This document shows, piece after piece, positions 36,611 to 45,624 of a stretch of DNA of 64,000 bases. A program made the position numbers and the translations under genes. The notes beneath the pieces are model-generated. The model saw only the letters and a program-made list of their open reading frames with translations, was not told the origin of the DNA and ran no database searches. Position 1 is the stretch's first letter. The number at the start of each line of letters is the position of its first letter. Origin of the DNA: Carboxylicivirga agarovorans (lineage in GTDB: Bacteria > Bacteroidota > Bacteroidia > Bacteroidales > Marinilabiliaceae); assembly GCF_050589845.1 (NCBI RefSeq), contig NZ_JBNGPA010000009.1, positions 162,535-226,534 of the forward strand, in the 5' to 3' direction.

Positions 36611-37225
36611 ATGACTGCACCCGATAATTACAATACCTTACAAAGCGCCTCTGAAGGCATATACAAAGAAAAAGGCAGCAAGTTTATTACCTATGCCTAC
36701 CCGGTATACAGTGAAGAGGAGATCAAAGAGCATGTCAGTGACCTGAAAAAACAGTATTATGATGCGCGTCACCACTGTTACGCATGGCAGCTGGGCACCG
36801 ATGGAAAGAGATATAGGGCCAATGATGACGGAGAACCCTCGGGCACTGCCGGAAAACCCATATTAGGTCAGATTCGCTCTTATGAATTAACCAATATACT
36901 GGTGGTCGTGATCAGGTATTTTGGAGGTACCAAACTGGGTACCAGCGGTCTTATACATGCCTATAAGGAAGCAACGATCGACGCTTTTGAAAACGGAAGC
37001 ATCATTGAGAAAACAATCAATGACTTTTACAGGGTCAACTTTGATTACGGCGTGATGAACGACATTATGAAAATAATGAAAGAAGAGGCTCCGGAAATTA
37101 GTAAACAAGATTTTAACCTGCGCTGTTCTATTGACTGGAATTGTCGCCAATCTGATGTTGATAAAATAATTAAAAGGCTTGAAAAGGTTGAATCTGTAGA
37201 CATAGAATACCTGAGAACGATTTGA
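36611..37225 (+). CDS. YigZ/IMPACT family protein (UPF0029)
   Basis: 204 residues. The N-terminal domain contains GSKFITYAYPV, ARHHCYAWQLG and NDDGEPSGTAGKPILGQI, then IRYFGGTKLGTSGLIHAYKEA, all typical of the YigZ/IMPACT family. The C-terminal half is the DUF1949-like ferredoxin fold. The eukaryotic relative regulates Gcn2; bacterial function is not firmly known, with links to translation stress. It ends 11 bases before the next ATG, so the two genes are probably co-transcribed. Confidence 0.9.
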   Translation: MTAPDNYNTLQSASEGIYKEKGSKFITYAYPVYSEEEIKEHVSDLKKQYYDARHHCYAWQLGTDGKRYRANDDGEPSGTAGKPILGQIRSYELTNILVVVIRYFGGTKLGTSGLIHAYKEATIDAFENGSIIEKTINDFYRVNFDYGVMNDIMKIMKEEAPEISKQDFNLRCSIDWNCRQSDVDKIIKRLEKVESVDIEYLRTI

Positions 37226-37236
37226 TAGATCTTAAC

Positions 37237-38166
37237 ATGAAGAAATTTGATATTGTTATTACCGGTGATTGTAACCTTGACTTAATTTTTAACCAGTTTA
37301 ACCGACTACCAGGGTTTGGAGAAGAAATAATTGCCAATCAGTTTGAACTGGCCTTGGGCAGCTCAGCGGGTATTGTTGCAGCTCACATGGCATCACTGGG
37401 AGCTAAAGTGGCATATGTTGGCGCTATTGGTAATGATCATTTCGGAAATCAATTCAAAGCCTTTATTCAATCTTACGGAGTATGTACCGATTACATGGTT
37501 GAAAAAACCGGCTTCAAAACAGGTTGCACGGTTGTTATGTCTAAAGATGAAGACCGGGCCAATTTAACTCATGCAGGCGCCATGGCTGAGCTAAGTCCGT
37601 CCGATTTGCCCTGGCAGCTCATTGAGAAAACACCATTCTTTCACCTGTCAAATCCATATGTACTGCCTCACTTCAGAAACAACCTTCCTGACCTGTATAA
37701 AAAATTAAAGGAGGCTAATACAGTCACTTCACTCGATCCGCAATGGGATGTGGAGGAAACATGGAATACTAACCTAAAGGCTCTTTTCCCCTTTCTGGAT
37801 TACTTTCTACCCAATGAAAAGGAATTTGAATTGTTATTAGCCGGTAACAGTGTCACCCCTGAAGCCTTAAGCACTATCAGCACCACAACCATTATTAAAA
37901 CATGTGGCAGTGCTGGAATAGAAATGCTTCAGTCTGATAAAACAAAGCAATACACCAGCTACCTGAATGAACAACCTGTAGATTGCATTGGTGCTGGCGA
38001 TGCATTTACAGCAGGCTTTCTAACAGCTACAGTAGAAGGGAAAACACTTGATGACGCCATTGACCTGGGAAGTAAAGCCGGTGCGCTATCCACAACCACT
38101 GCAGGAGGAAAAGTACCTTATAACTCCAGGCAAGACTTTGCAGACAGCTTTAACAAGCTATTCTGA
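37237..38166 (+). CDS. PfkB-family carbohydrate kinase
   Basis: 309 residues from ATG 37237; an upstream TTG (37222) would overlap the previous gene and is less likely. The ribokinase fold opens with FDIVITGDCNLDLIF and has LGSSAGIVAAHMASLGAKV. The C-terminal motif DCIGAGDAFTAGF holds the catalytic base Asp and anion hole. The family phosphorylates fructose, ribose, adenosine or other sugars, and the substrate here is not clear. It follows the yigZ-like gene by 11 bases. Confidence 0.9.
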   Translation: MKKFDIVITGDCNLDLIFNQFNRLPGFGEEIIANQFELALGSSAGIVAAHMASLGAKVAYVGAIGNDHFGNQFKAFIQSYGVCTDYMVEKTGFKTGCTVVMSKDEDRANLTHAGAMAELSPSDLPWQLIEKTPFFHLSNPYVLPHFRNNLPDLYKKLKEANTVTSLDPQWDVEETWNTNLKALFPFLDYFLPNEKEFELLLAGNSVTPEALSTISTTTIIKTCGSAGIEMLQSDKTKQYTSYLNEQPVDCIGAGDAFTAGFLTATVEGKTLDDAIDLGSKAGALSTTTAGGKVPYNSRQDFADSFNKLF

Positions 38167-38577
38167 TTGCTAGGGCTTACAGCAGATATTAATCCTTTCA
38201 AAAAAGCAACTGATTAAAACATCACAAAGGAATGTAATCATTCAATACATGATGTACACAATTTCTTTAGCCATTGTGGCAAAGAAAATTCATATTTCAC
38301 CACTGTTACGCCTTCATGTTATAATTTTTCTTCCATCTACACCCCCATACCATCACTACATTATTTACTCACTGTAAAGTCTTTAACAAAAATTGTTTTT
38401 GTCAAGACTATCCACTTATCTTTAAAACTTTATTAATATTGTAACAGCATTGTAACATGATCTTAACCATTCCGTAATAATACAACTTTAGGTTTGCACC
38501 CGGAAAATATGATAACACATCCAGAAAAAAGAGGGAATGATTTTTCTGGTAAAATAGGAATACTACACAGGAATAAA
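38167..38577. other. Gap upstream of the phosphate porin
   Basis: 411 bases without a gene. There is a hairpin TTTCTTTaGCCA/TGGCAAAGAAA (38262-38287) behind the kinase gene and a Pho-box-like array and promoter at 38440-38496. The last 80 bases would be the porin 5' untranslated region. Confidence 0.5.
38440..38496 (+). promoter_or_regulatory. Pho-box-like 11-bp repeat array and TAnnTTTG promoter
   Basis: TGTAACA (38440), TGTAACA (38451), CTTAACC (38462) and CGTAATA (38473) recur at exactly 11-bp spacing, the helical spacing of PhoB/PhoP binding sites. They resemble the TTAACA repeats of B. subtilis PhoP. Ten bases on, TAGGTTTG (38489-38496) is a perfect Bacteroidota -7 box. No TTTG is found at -33, as expected where an activator replaces it. 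Confidence 0.65.
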
Positions 38578-39723
38578 ATGAGACGTTTTTTACTATTAAT
38601 CGCCTTAATGGTATCGGTATGCTACGGCAGCGCTGAAGCACAAACAATTAATGACTTGTCTGCACAAGTCGGAAAAGGCATTCGATTCAAGACTGATGAT
38701 GACCTTTTTTATCTGAAGTTCACTACTCGTATTCAAACCAGATGGGACTTCATTCACACCATGAGCAACTCAACTACCGACTCTGAATTTGAGAATAAAG
38801 CATGGGTTAAACGTGCACGTTTGAAATTTGACGGATACTTTCTTAACAAACACCTTGTGTATAAGATTGAGTATGATCTTGCCGGCGGATATGTAAGAGA
38901 TGCATTGTTTAAATACAAAAAGAATAACATTGAACTTTGGTTTGGACAAGGTAAATTACCTAGTAACCGTGAGCGGGTTGTTTCTTCAGGAAATATGCAG
39001 TTGGTTGATCGTTCGGTTTTCAACAAATATTACACGCTTGACCGTGACGCCGGTATTCAGTTACACCACAAATTTAAGATTGGCAATGCCCTTGTTTACG
39101 ATCGCTGGGCTGTAACTTCAGGTAGTGGTATCAGAGACAATAATTATTCACCTGGCATCAGCTTAACAGGAAAATTAGAGGTTCTTCCTTTGGGTGAATT
39201 CTCAAAGAAAGGACTATACAAATCAGCAGATTTGGCCCGTGAAGAAAAACCTAAAATTGCTTTTGCAGCATTTACCAACTACAATGTTGATGCCTACAAA
39301 GACAGAGGCCAGCTTGGTACTGTAATTAATGGAGAGGCAGATCTGTTAAACATTGGTGGTGACTTCCTGCTTAAATACCGTGGGTATTCATTAATGATTG
39401 AAGCTGCCAACCGTTCGGTAACTGATGATAACGAGTTTGTGTATGATCAGGACGGTGAAATAGCCGATGCTTATTACACTGGTTACGGTGCCAACGTTCA
39501 AACCGGTTATTTATTCAAAAATAACTGGGAGTTATCCGGACGTTACTCATTTACAAAACCTAATGAAACAGAATTTCACGATGAAATAACAGATTATACA
39601 TTGGGTGTAAGTAAATACATCATTGGCCACAACTTTAAGTTCCAGGGTGATGTCACTTTCCGTGATAATGTTATGGGTCAGGATCAGATTATAACCAGGT
39701 TCCAAATGGAATTCCAATTCTAA
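38578..39723 (+). CDS. Phosphate-selective porin O/P family outer-membrane channel
   Basis: 381 residues from ATG 38578, which follows AGGAATAAA and starts a clean signal peptide (MRRFLLLIALMVSVCYGSA). The in-frame TTG at 38494 lies inside the promoter and is rejected. The barrel contains LYFLKFTTRIQ-like strands, AWVKRARLKFDGYF, ELWFGQGKLPSNRERVVSSG, RDAGIQLHHKFKIG and an aromatic C-terminus FQMEFQF. These are marks of the OprO/OprP family that takes up phosphate or polyphosphate in other bacteria. Location next to PhoB/PhoR-like genes and a Pho-box-like array supports phosphate import. It ends in a terminator at 39749. Confidence 0.85.
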   Translation: MRRFLLLIALMVSVCYGSAEAQTINDLSAQVGKGIRFKTDDDLFYLKFTTRIQTRWDFIHTMSNSTTDSEFENKAWVKRARLKFDGYFLNKHLVYKIEYDLAGGYVRDALFKYKKNNIELWFGQGKLPSNRERVVSSGNMQLVDRSVFNKYYTLDRDAGIQLHHKFKIGNALVYDRWAVTSGSGIRDNNYSPGISLTGKLEVLPLGEFSKKGLYKSADLAREEKPKIAFAAFTNYNVDAYKDRGQLGTVINGEADLLNIGGDFLLKYRGYSLMIEAANRSVTDDNEFVYDQDGEIADAYYTGYGANVQTGYLFKNNWELSGRYSFTKPNETEFHDEITDYTLGVSKYIIGHNFKFQGDVTFRDNVMGQDQIITRFQMEFQF

Positions 39724-40036
39724 AACCAGGGATAAAGAGATAATAAATAACCTAAGTCTTGTTATGAGGCTTAGGTTTTTTTTATGAATCTGTTGCGAGC
39801 ACTTCGTTTAAACAAGATCGTGTATACGCTGACTAAGCAAACCCTCCATATAAAACACTGAGATACAACAATACTCCGGTATGATTCATCATTCATTACC
39901 GTATTTTCATTACCCGTATCCAATTCGTTTATCATGTGGATCTATTTATGAGATATGTCAATAATCAGGACCTAAGCACAAAAAACAATTAATTTATGCT
40001 TAAAAATATCTTACTTTAGTGCAAACTATAATTTGC
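39724..40036. other. Gap between porin and PhoB-like gene
   Basis: 313 bases. It holds the porin terminator (39749-39777) and, close to the regulator start, TACTTTAG (one mismatch to TAnnTTTG). Nothing else is seen. Confidence 0.5.
39749..39777 (+). terminator. Terminator of the porin gene
   Basis: AACCTAAG and CTTAGGTT form an 8-bp stem with a 13-base loop, followed by a run of eight T. It lies 26 bases behind the porin stop. Confidence 0.8.
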
Positions 40037-40723
40037 ATGAGTGAGGATATTAAACGGATTTTAATTGTTGACGACGAGGAGGATCTTTGTGAAATATTAC
40101 AGTTTAACCTTGAAAGCGAAGGCTATAACACGGAAATAGCCTATTCGGCCGAAGAAGCTTTACAAAAGGACTTGAGCAAATTTAATTTGCTGTTGTTAGA
40201 TGTAATGATGGGCAAAATGTCGGGTTTTAAACTGATAGACATTATTCGTAAAGAAAAAAAATTAGATGTACCCGTTATTTTTCTGACAGCTAAAAGTGGA
40301 GAGAACGACATGCTTACCGGTTTTAACCTGGGAGCAGATGATTATATCACGAAACCCTATTCTCTTAAAGAACTCATTGCCCGGGTAAAAGTCGCACTCA
40401 GACGCTCATCTTCTGTTTCTAAAGCGAAAAAAAACATACTCCAATTTAATGAAATGATCCTTGATCTCGAAGCAAAAACGCTTGTAATTGATGATGAAAA
40501 GGTGGAACTCACACTAAAAGAATTTCAAATACTAAGACTGCTTTTTGAGAATAAAAATAAGATTTATTCACGTGATGAGATGCTGGAGACAATCTGGGGT
40601 GATAACGTTGTTGTTACAAACCGTACTGTCGATGTCAATATTACAAGGCTGAGAAAAAAACTAAAACAGTATGGCGAGTATATTAAAAATCGTCCGGGAT
40701 TAGGCTACTACTTTGCAACCTGA
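40037..40723 (+). CDS. phoB: OmpR/PhoB-type response regulator
   Basis: 228 residues from ATG 40037 (a GTG 18 bases earlier is less likely). The receiver domain has RILIVDDEEDL, the phosphorylated Asp in LLLLDVMMGKMSG (about 55), and Lys in DDYITKPYSLKEL. The C-terminal winged helix contains LTLKEFQILRLLFENKNKIYSRDEML and VDVNITRLRKKL. It is followed 17 bases later by a PhoR-like kinase. Porin neighbour and upstream Pho-box array support phosphate control. The symbol is by family and context, not proof. Confidence 0.9.
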   Translation: MSEDIKRILIVDDEEDLCEILQFNLESEGYNTEIAYSAEEALQKDLSKFNLLLLDVMMGKMSGFKLIDIIRKEKKLDVPVIFLTAKSGENDMLTGFNLGADDYITKPYSLKELIARVKVALRRSSSVSKAKKNILQFNEMILDLEAKTLVIDDEKVELTLKEFQILRLLFENKNKIYSRDEMLETIWGDNVVVTNRTVDVNITRLRKKLKQYGEYIKNRPGLGYYFAT

Positions 40724-40740
40724 CTTTAACAGATAATTTT

Positions 40741-42525
40741 ATGGGGTTTGATATCAATTTTAAAAGAAAGCTGTTTTTTTACTACTTCTCAATCTTTTTT
40801 ATTGTTACTCTAACGTTTGTTGCCTTTCAATACAACAGGGAAAAACATTTTAAGATAGTTCAACTTGAGACCTCATTAAATTCCATCACTGAACTAAGCA
40901 ATAACTTTATAAGTAAAAACAAGCTGATAACTGATGATGAGATCCAACTGATGGATTCATTACTGCAAATAATTCCGGCACATGATACAAGACTAACGAT
41001 AATTGACAATAAGGGCAATGTTCTGTTTGACAGCTTTGTTGAAGATTACAAGAACATGGAAAACCATTTGAACCGGCCCGAAATAGAAAAAGCCAAAACC
41101 TCTAAATCCAAAACCGGATCCAATATTCGTAAATCAGAAACAACAGGACAAGACTTTTATTATTACGCCCATTATTACGACGAATACTATGTACGTGTAG
41201 CTGCAGTTTATAACCTTGAAGTTCAAAACTTCTTAAAAGCGGAAAAACTGTTTCTCTTTTTCATTGCCACCCTCTTTCTGGTGACCTGGCTTATTCTTTC
41301 ATACATCACAGGAAAAATGAGTGAGAGTATTACGAAGCTAAAAGACTTTGCCATTCAGGCGCGCCAGAACAAACCATTTATTGAAGATTATCAGTTCCCG
41401 CAGAATGAACTGGGGGTGATAGGCAAGCAAATAGTATCAATGTACAAGAAGCTGGCAGAAGCAAAAGATGCTTTAAGTGCAGAAAAAGAAAAGCTAATTA
41501 AGCATTTGTATGTACTCAATGAAGGCATTGGCTTTTTTTCTAATGAAAAAGCCACGATACTAACCAACACTCACTTTGTTCAGTACCTGAACCTGATAGG
41601 AGAACAATCTTCAATTAATCCCGAGCAAATCTTTGAAATAAAGGAGTTTCAGCAACTACAGGAGTTTCTTGATATACACCTGAATGAAAGCACTGTTAAC
41701 GATAATAATTCCGACTTACCTCAAATAGAGTTTACCCTTAAAAAGAGTGGTTATTACTTTGAGATTAAATGCATTGTATTCCAGGATAAGAGCTTTGAAA
41801 TTTTCATAAACGATACAACCAAACTGGAAAAAAGAAAGTTACTAAAGCAACAAATGACCTCCAACATCGCCCACGAACTAAAAACACCTGTAACATCGGT
41901 CAGTGGTTATCTGGAAACAATACTTAACAACAAAGATATCGAAGAGGATAAAAAAGACTACTTTATAAAAAAAGCTACTAAACAGTGCTACCGTTTAAGT
42001 TCCCTGATTGAAGACATCGTTTTACTAAACCGTATTGAAGAGGAAGGCGATCATTACGAGCGCAGTGAGTTAGCCGTTGCACAGATGGTTCAGGAAGTCA
42101 TTGAAGATCGCGAAAAACTCATTACGCAACAACAAGCCACCATTATTCTGAAAATCGATAATACGGTTAAGGTTAAAGGAAACAAATCACTGGTTGGATC
42201 CATCTTTCAAAACCTGATCGATAATGCCTTAGCTTATGCAGGAGAAAAGGTAACGATAATAGTAGACATGTATCACGAAGATGATGAATACTATTACTTC
42301 TCTGTGATTGATGATGGCGTAGGAATTTCAAAGAAACACCTGGCAAGAATTTTTGAACGCTTTTACCGCGCTGATTCAGGTCGTTCAAGAAAAATGGGTG
42401 GCACCGGCCTGGGCTTAGCCATCGTTAAACACGCCGTTAATACACATAAAGGTGAGGTATCTGTAAAAAACGGTGCCAACGGAGGAGCAGAATTTTATTT
42501 CAACTTACCTAAGTTCAATGGCTGA
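40741..42525 (+). CDS. phoR: PhoR-like sensor histidine kinase
   Basis: 594 residues. Two membrane helices (about 11-28 and 172-190) frame a periplasmic sensor of about 140 residues. Next come a HAMP-like helix pair, a PAS-like segment, a HisKA domain with phosphorylated His in SNIAHELKTPVTSVSGYLE (about 378), and a HATPase domain (NLIDNALAYAGE; DDGVGISKKHLARIFERFY; GGTGLGLAIVKHAV). This is the PhoR layout. Cognate partner is the response regulator 17 bases upstream. The periplasmic region differs from E. coli PhoR, which lacks a large one. Confidence 0.88.
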   Translation: MGFDINFKRKLFFYYFSIFFIVTLTFVAFQYNREKHFKIVQLETSLNSITELSNNFISKNKLITDDEIQLMDSLLQIIPAHDTRLTIIDNKGNVLFDSFVEDYKNMENHLNRPEIEKAKTSKSKTGSNIRKSETTGQDFYYYAHYYDEYYVRVAAVYNLEVQNFLKAEKLFLFFIATLFLVTWLILSYITGKMSESITKLKDFAIQARQNKPFIEDYQFPQNELGVIGKQIVSMYKKLAEAKDALSAEKEKLIKHLYVLNEGIGFFSNEKATILTNTHFVQYLNLIGEQSSINPEQIFEIKEFQQLQEFLDIHLNESTVNDNNSDLPQIEFTLKKSGYYFEIKCIVFQDKSFEIFINDTTKLEKRKLLKQQMTSNIAHELKTPVTSVSGYLETILNNKDIEEDKKDYFIKKATKQCYRLSSLIEDIVLLNRIEEEGDHYERSELAVAQMVQEVIEDREKLITQQQATIILKIDNTVKVKGNKSLVGSIFQNLIDNALAYAGEKVTIIVDMYHEDDEYYYFSVIDDGVGISKKHLARIFERFYRADSGRSRKMGGTGLGLAIVKHAVNTHKGEVSVKNGANGGAEFYFNLPKFNG

Positions 42526-42656
42526 TAGCCTATATTCCTCAAGGGTATCGGATCAACTAAACACAAGACTTCCAAATAAATAAAAAAATAAAACTGACTT
42601 CGGTCACTTGCTAAATCCTTTCACTTTCTTATTTTCATGCCCAAAATGAGTTAGGT

Positions 42657-44006
42657 ATGATTTACTTTCAGCTTCTGTTTATTGGTTTTATTGTAGCTAC
42701 AGTGCTAATCTTAGCTATTATGTCTATAACTTCCTTGCTTGAAAGAAGAAGAAACGCGGCAACAAAAGCACTCCTGCTCATCCCGGTCATTTCATCATTC
42801 CTGCTGCTTTTGTACTTACCTCCTAACTTTTATTGGCTCATCGCATCAATCGATATTGTTTTTCTGCTGGCCGGAAGCTATTTATTTATACCACGTATAT
42901 TTTTCCGAAAACTTAAAGAGGAAAAAGCCAAAGGAAACATTGACGAGCGCACTATTATGTTTTCCAGATGTGAATTAAAGCCCGGTTCAGAACGATTTGA
43001 AAAGTATTATAAAGAATTCCCCCAACACAAAGACAGTGATGAACAATTCAGAAAGCTCCCCGGCTTACTTCATAAGAAATCAACTTTTTACAAACCCTTG
43101 CCCTATAATGCATCCGATGCTATTTTTAAAATAGTCGACAGTCTGCACCAAAACGTGGAAGGTAAGGTTGAAAATCCACCTTTAGAAGCATCACCCGGGC
43201 AATTTAGTCGCTTTGTGAAAAAATGGGTAAAAAAAGCAGGCGCTACATCCGTAGGCATAACAGAAACAAAAGATTACCATTGGTATTCCATTGGAGGACG
43301 CGGTGATCGTTACGGAAAAACCATTCAACCATGTCATAAATACGCCATTGTTTTTACTGTTGAAATGGATCATGAAATGGTAATGCCTGCTCCCAAAAGC
43401 TCCATTATCATGGAATCGGCCAGTCAGTATTTAAACTCTGGGATTATTGCAACCCAAATTGCTCAGTTTATTATCAATTGTGGTTATGAAGCAAGAGCAC
43501 ATATCGATGGTAACTACCAGGTTGTAGCGCCATTGGTAGCAAGAGACGCCAATCTTGGTGAAATTGGCCGCATGGGATTGCTGATGACGCCTGAACTTGG
43601 ACCAAGAAACAGAATAGGCGTCATTACTACTAATATGCCTTTACCAGCAGCAGAAAGACGATATGACGACAGTGTGGAAGACTTTTGCTCTAAATGCCTC
43701 AAATGTGCAGTAAACTGTCCTGCCTCGGCTATTTCAAAAGAAGATAAAAGCTTGATTAACGGTGTTAATCGCTGGCAGATTAATTCGGATAGTTGCTTTA
43801 GCTATTGGCGAAGTGCCGGTACCGACTGCGGTCGATGCATGAGTACATGCCCCTACTCACACCCATCTAACCTTATGCACAATGTGGTGCGTTGGAGCAT
43901 TCGCAACTTCCCTAATTTCAGATATTGGGCTGTTAAAATGGATGATTTCTTCTATGGCAGAAAATCAATACCATCCAAATTACCCGACTGGATGCAGAAT
44001 AACTAA
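42657..44006 (+). CDS. Membrane-anchored reductive-dehalogenase-like Fe-S protein
   Basis: 449 residues. Two or three N-terminal membrane helices (about 4-24 and 38-80) replace the Tat signal of classical RdhA. The body has RdhA-type segments: GYEARAHIDGNYQVVAPLVA and LGEIGRMGLLMTPELGPRNRIGV. Two 4Fe-4S motifs follow: CSKCLKCAVNCP (Cys 344, 347, 350, 354) and a second set with Cys at about 380, 391, 394 and 398 (TDCGRCMSTCPYS). Family members bind a corrinoid and reduce organohalides; some related ones reduce epoxyqueuosine. Membrane-helix RdhA-like proteins without RdhB are known from genome surveys, function untested. No rdhB and no cobalamin riboswitch are seen nearby. The stop overlaps the convergent acetyltransferase gene by four bases. 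Confidence 0.78.
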   Translation: MIYFQLLFIGFIVATVLILAIMSITSLLERRRNAATKALLLIPVISSFLLLLYLPPNFYWLIASIDIVFLLAGSYLFIPRIFFRKLKEEKAKGNIDERTIMFSRCELKPGSERFEKYYKEFPQHKDSDEQFRKLPGLLHKKSTFYKPLPYNASDAIFKIVDSLHQNVEGKVENPPLEASPGQFSRFVKKWVKKAGATSVGITETKDYHWYSIGGRGDRYGKTIQPCHKYAIVFTVEMDHEMVMPAPKSSIIMESASQYLNSGIIATQIAQFIINCGYEARAHIDGNYQVVAPLVARDANLGEIGRMGLLMTPELGPRNRIGVITTNMPLPAAERRYDDSVEDFCSKCLKCAVNCPASAISKEDKSLINGVNRWQINSDSCFSYWRSAGTDCGRCMSTCPYSHPSNLMHNVVRWSIRNFPNFRYWAVKMDDFFYGRKSIPSKLPDWMQNN

Positions 44007-44560
44007 ACGTCCTCAATAACGCGCTCTTTGACCTTTACGGCAGGGTTACCCCTGTAAATACAGTTCGCATCAATTGATTGAGATGCTACACTATTAACAG
44101 CTAAAACCGAATGACTCTTACAGGTGATACCGCCTGTAACAATACTTCGGGCACCTAACCACACTCCGTCTTCTATAATTACCGGCGCGACCATCAGGTC
44201 AAAAGTTTCTTTCGTAAAATTATGGTTACCTATTAAAACAAAGGACTCCTGCGATAAGCAACAGTTTTTGCCAACGGTAACCTGATCCAGGTTATCAATC
44301 CATACACGCTCACCTATCCAGGTATAATCACCTACAACCAGTTTCCAGGGATATTTTATATTAACACCGGGCTTAATCACAACCCCCTTACCTATCTTGG
44401 CACCAAACAGCCGAAGAAAGAAAATCTTAATTCCTGAAAGAGGATTTAAAGGATTTATTAATACCAGGGCATTGGTGATAAACCATAAAGTGCGCTTAAC
44501 AACACCTGCTCCCTCATCAAACCAATCGTTGTTATATTTGGATAGATCTGTTTTTACCAT
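44003..44560 (-). CDS. WcaF-like hexapeptide-repeat acetyltransferase
   Basis: 185 residues. Left-handed beta-helix repeats are evident (GKGVVIKPGVNIKYP, VVGDYTWIGERVWIDN, VTVGKNCCLSQESF, VIIEDGVWLGARSIV). FITNALVLINPLNPLSGIK at the N-terminus is usual in WcaF-type O-acetyltransferases of colanic acid and other exopolysaccharides. The donor is acetyl-CoA by family; the acceptor is unknown and no exopolysaccharide cluster is visible. Convergent overlap of four bases with the preceding gene. Confidence 0.88.
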   Translation of the reverse strand: MVKTDLSKYNNDWFDEGAGVVKRTLWFITNALVLINPLNPLSGIKIFFLRLFGAKIGKGVVIKPGVNIKYPWKLVVGDYTWIGERVWIDNLDQVTVGKNCCLSQESFVLIGNHNFTKETFDLMVAPVIIEDGVWLGARSIVTGGITCKSHSVLAVNSVASQSIDANCIYRGNPAVKVKERVIEDV

Positions 44561-44743
44561 TATGAAGTGTATTCATTACAATACTCAAAGCTAACTACTA
44601 AAAATTAGAGGACAAATAATCGCTATTAAAGTTTGGTATTCGACCGTTAATCAAAAAAAGTCCAATAATCTTCATTATCTGCAACAAAACTATTCAAAGT
44701 CCTGTAAATTCACAACATCTAATTATAACTCAAGACTACTGAA

Positions 44744-44947
44744 ATGGAAGCATGTGACATGATTGAAAAATGTGGCTTTTTGGTACGCTACAGCCCAACT
44801 AACGAACTGGCCTGCCGTGGCTTTGTTAACAGGTACTGCAAAGGAGAATTGAAAGAACAGTGTAAGCGAAAAGCCTATAAAATGGCAAACGGCACACCTC
44901 CGCCTGATAATATGTTACCCACCGGCGTTTTTTTATCGGGCAATTAA
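44744..44947 (+). CDS. Small cysteine-rich protein of unknown function
   Basis: 67 residues with Cys at 4, 10, 24, 32 and 40 (EACDMIEKCGF, LACRGFVNRYCKGELKEQC) and a conserved-looking tail GTPPPDNMLPTG. Small bacterial proteins with a YC-x-G-x(n)-C-R core and a Pro-rich end are widespread; a metal or Fe-S site is possible but not shown. A strong terminator follows directly, which supports a real single-gene transcript. I do not recognise a function. Confidence 0.7.
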   Translation: MEACDMIEKCGFLVRYSPTNELACRGFVNRYCKGELKEQCKRKAYKMANGTPPPDNMLPTGVFLSGN

Positions 44948-44955
44948 AATATTAT

Positions 44956-44981
44956 AAGGAGCTTAAGAAATTAAGCTCCTT
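44956..44981 (+). terminator. Terminator of the small cysteine-rich gene
   Basis: AAGGAGCTTAA and TTAAGCTCCTT form a perfect 11-bp stem with a GAAA loop, followed by TTTATTT. It begins 9 bases behind the stop. Confidence 0.9.
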
Positions 44982-45316
44982 TTTATTTGCATCGACAAAC
45001 GGGTAATGCCTAATATGCTGCAATACTCCTTTACCGTTAGTTATACTAATTCCTCAAATCAATTTAAGCTTACTAAATGCTGTTACCGCAACTTGGATGT
45101 CTAAAAAATAATAGCTTTTTTTATGATGAGTAAAGGGAGGGCATCTGGCTTTTATTAAAGGCCTTGTTTATGCTGCCATGATATTTCAAAACGTTGATAG
45201 AGTATGTGCTGATAGAAGTAAATCAGAAATACAAACTGACATAATGTGATTCAGGTGTATTTAACAACAAAAATTACTCACAAAATAATTAACTCAATAA
45301 ACTTTAACACCCTCAA
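44982..45316. other. Intergenic region at the left of the accessory block
   Basis: About 335 bases of AT-rich DNA with no gene, no clear promoter boxes and no repeats that I can define. Confidence 0.5.
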
Positions 45317-45613
45317 ATGAAGTATTATAAAGTATGGGTTTTCAGACTCTTTATTTATGTTTTAACTCTGAATATTGTATGTTTTCTTCTTACAATAGCT
45401 TATGTTGAACCCTTTCATAATGGAGCTCAGTATGCCTTGAACATGTTAATATTAGGAACCTTATCCACCCTTTGCCTGCTGGCAGGTATGGTAATGGTAA
45501 TCTTGTGCATAAAGAATAAAGCTGTTGATGACATAAAAACCTGGATTGCAACAATAGGATTAACACTTTTTCTCATTGCCAGTATTTTGATTCCTTTTAT
45601 CGAAAACCAATAA
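45317..45613 (+). CDS. Small membrane protein of unknown function
   Basis: 98 residues with three predicted membrane helices (about 7-28, 40-63 and 71-92). No motif is recognised. The next gene starts 12 bases after its stop, so both are likely one operon. Codon use is AT-rich like the rest of this accessory block. Confidence 0.6.
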   Translation: MKYYKVWVFRLFIYVLTLNIVCFLLTIAYVEPFHNGAQYALNMLILGTLSTLCLLAGMVMVILCIKNKAVDDIKTWIATIGLTLFLIASILIPFIENQ

Positions 45614-45624
45614 ATCCGGAAGGC

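Noticed and set aside
42526..42656. Cobalamin riboswitch before the reductive-dehalogenase-like gene
   Set aside because: The 131-base gap is too short and lacks a B12-box-like sequence.
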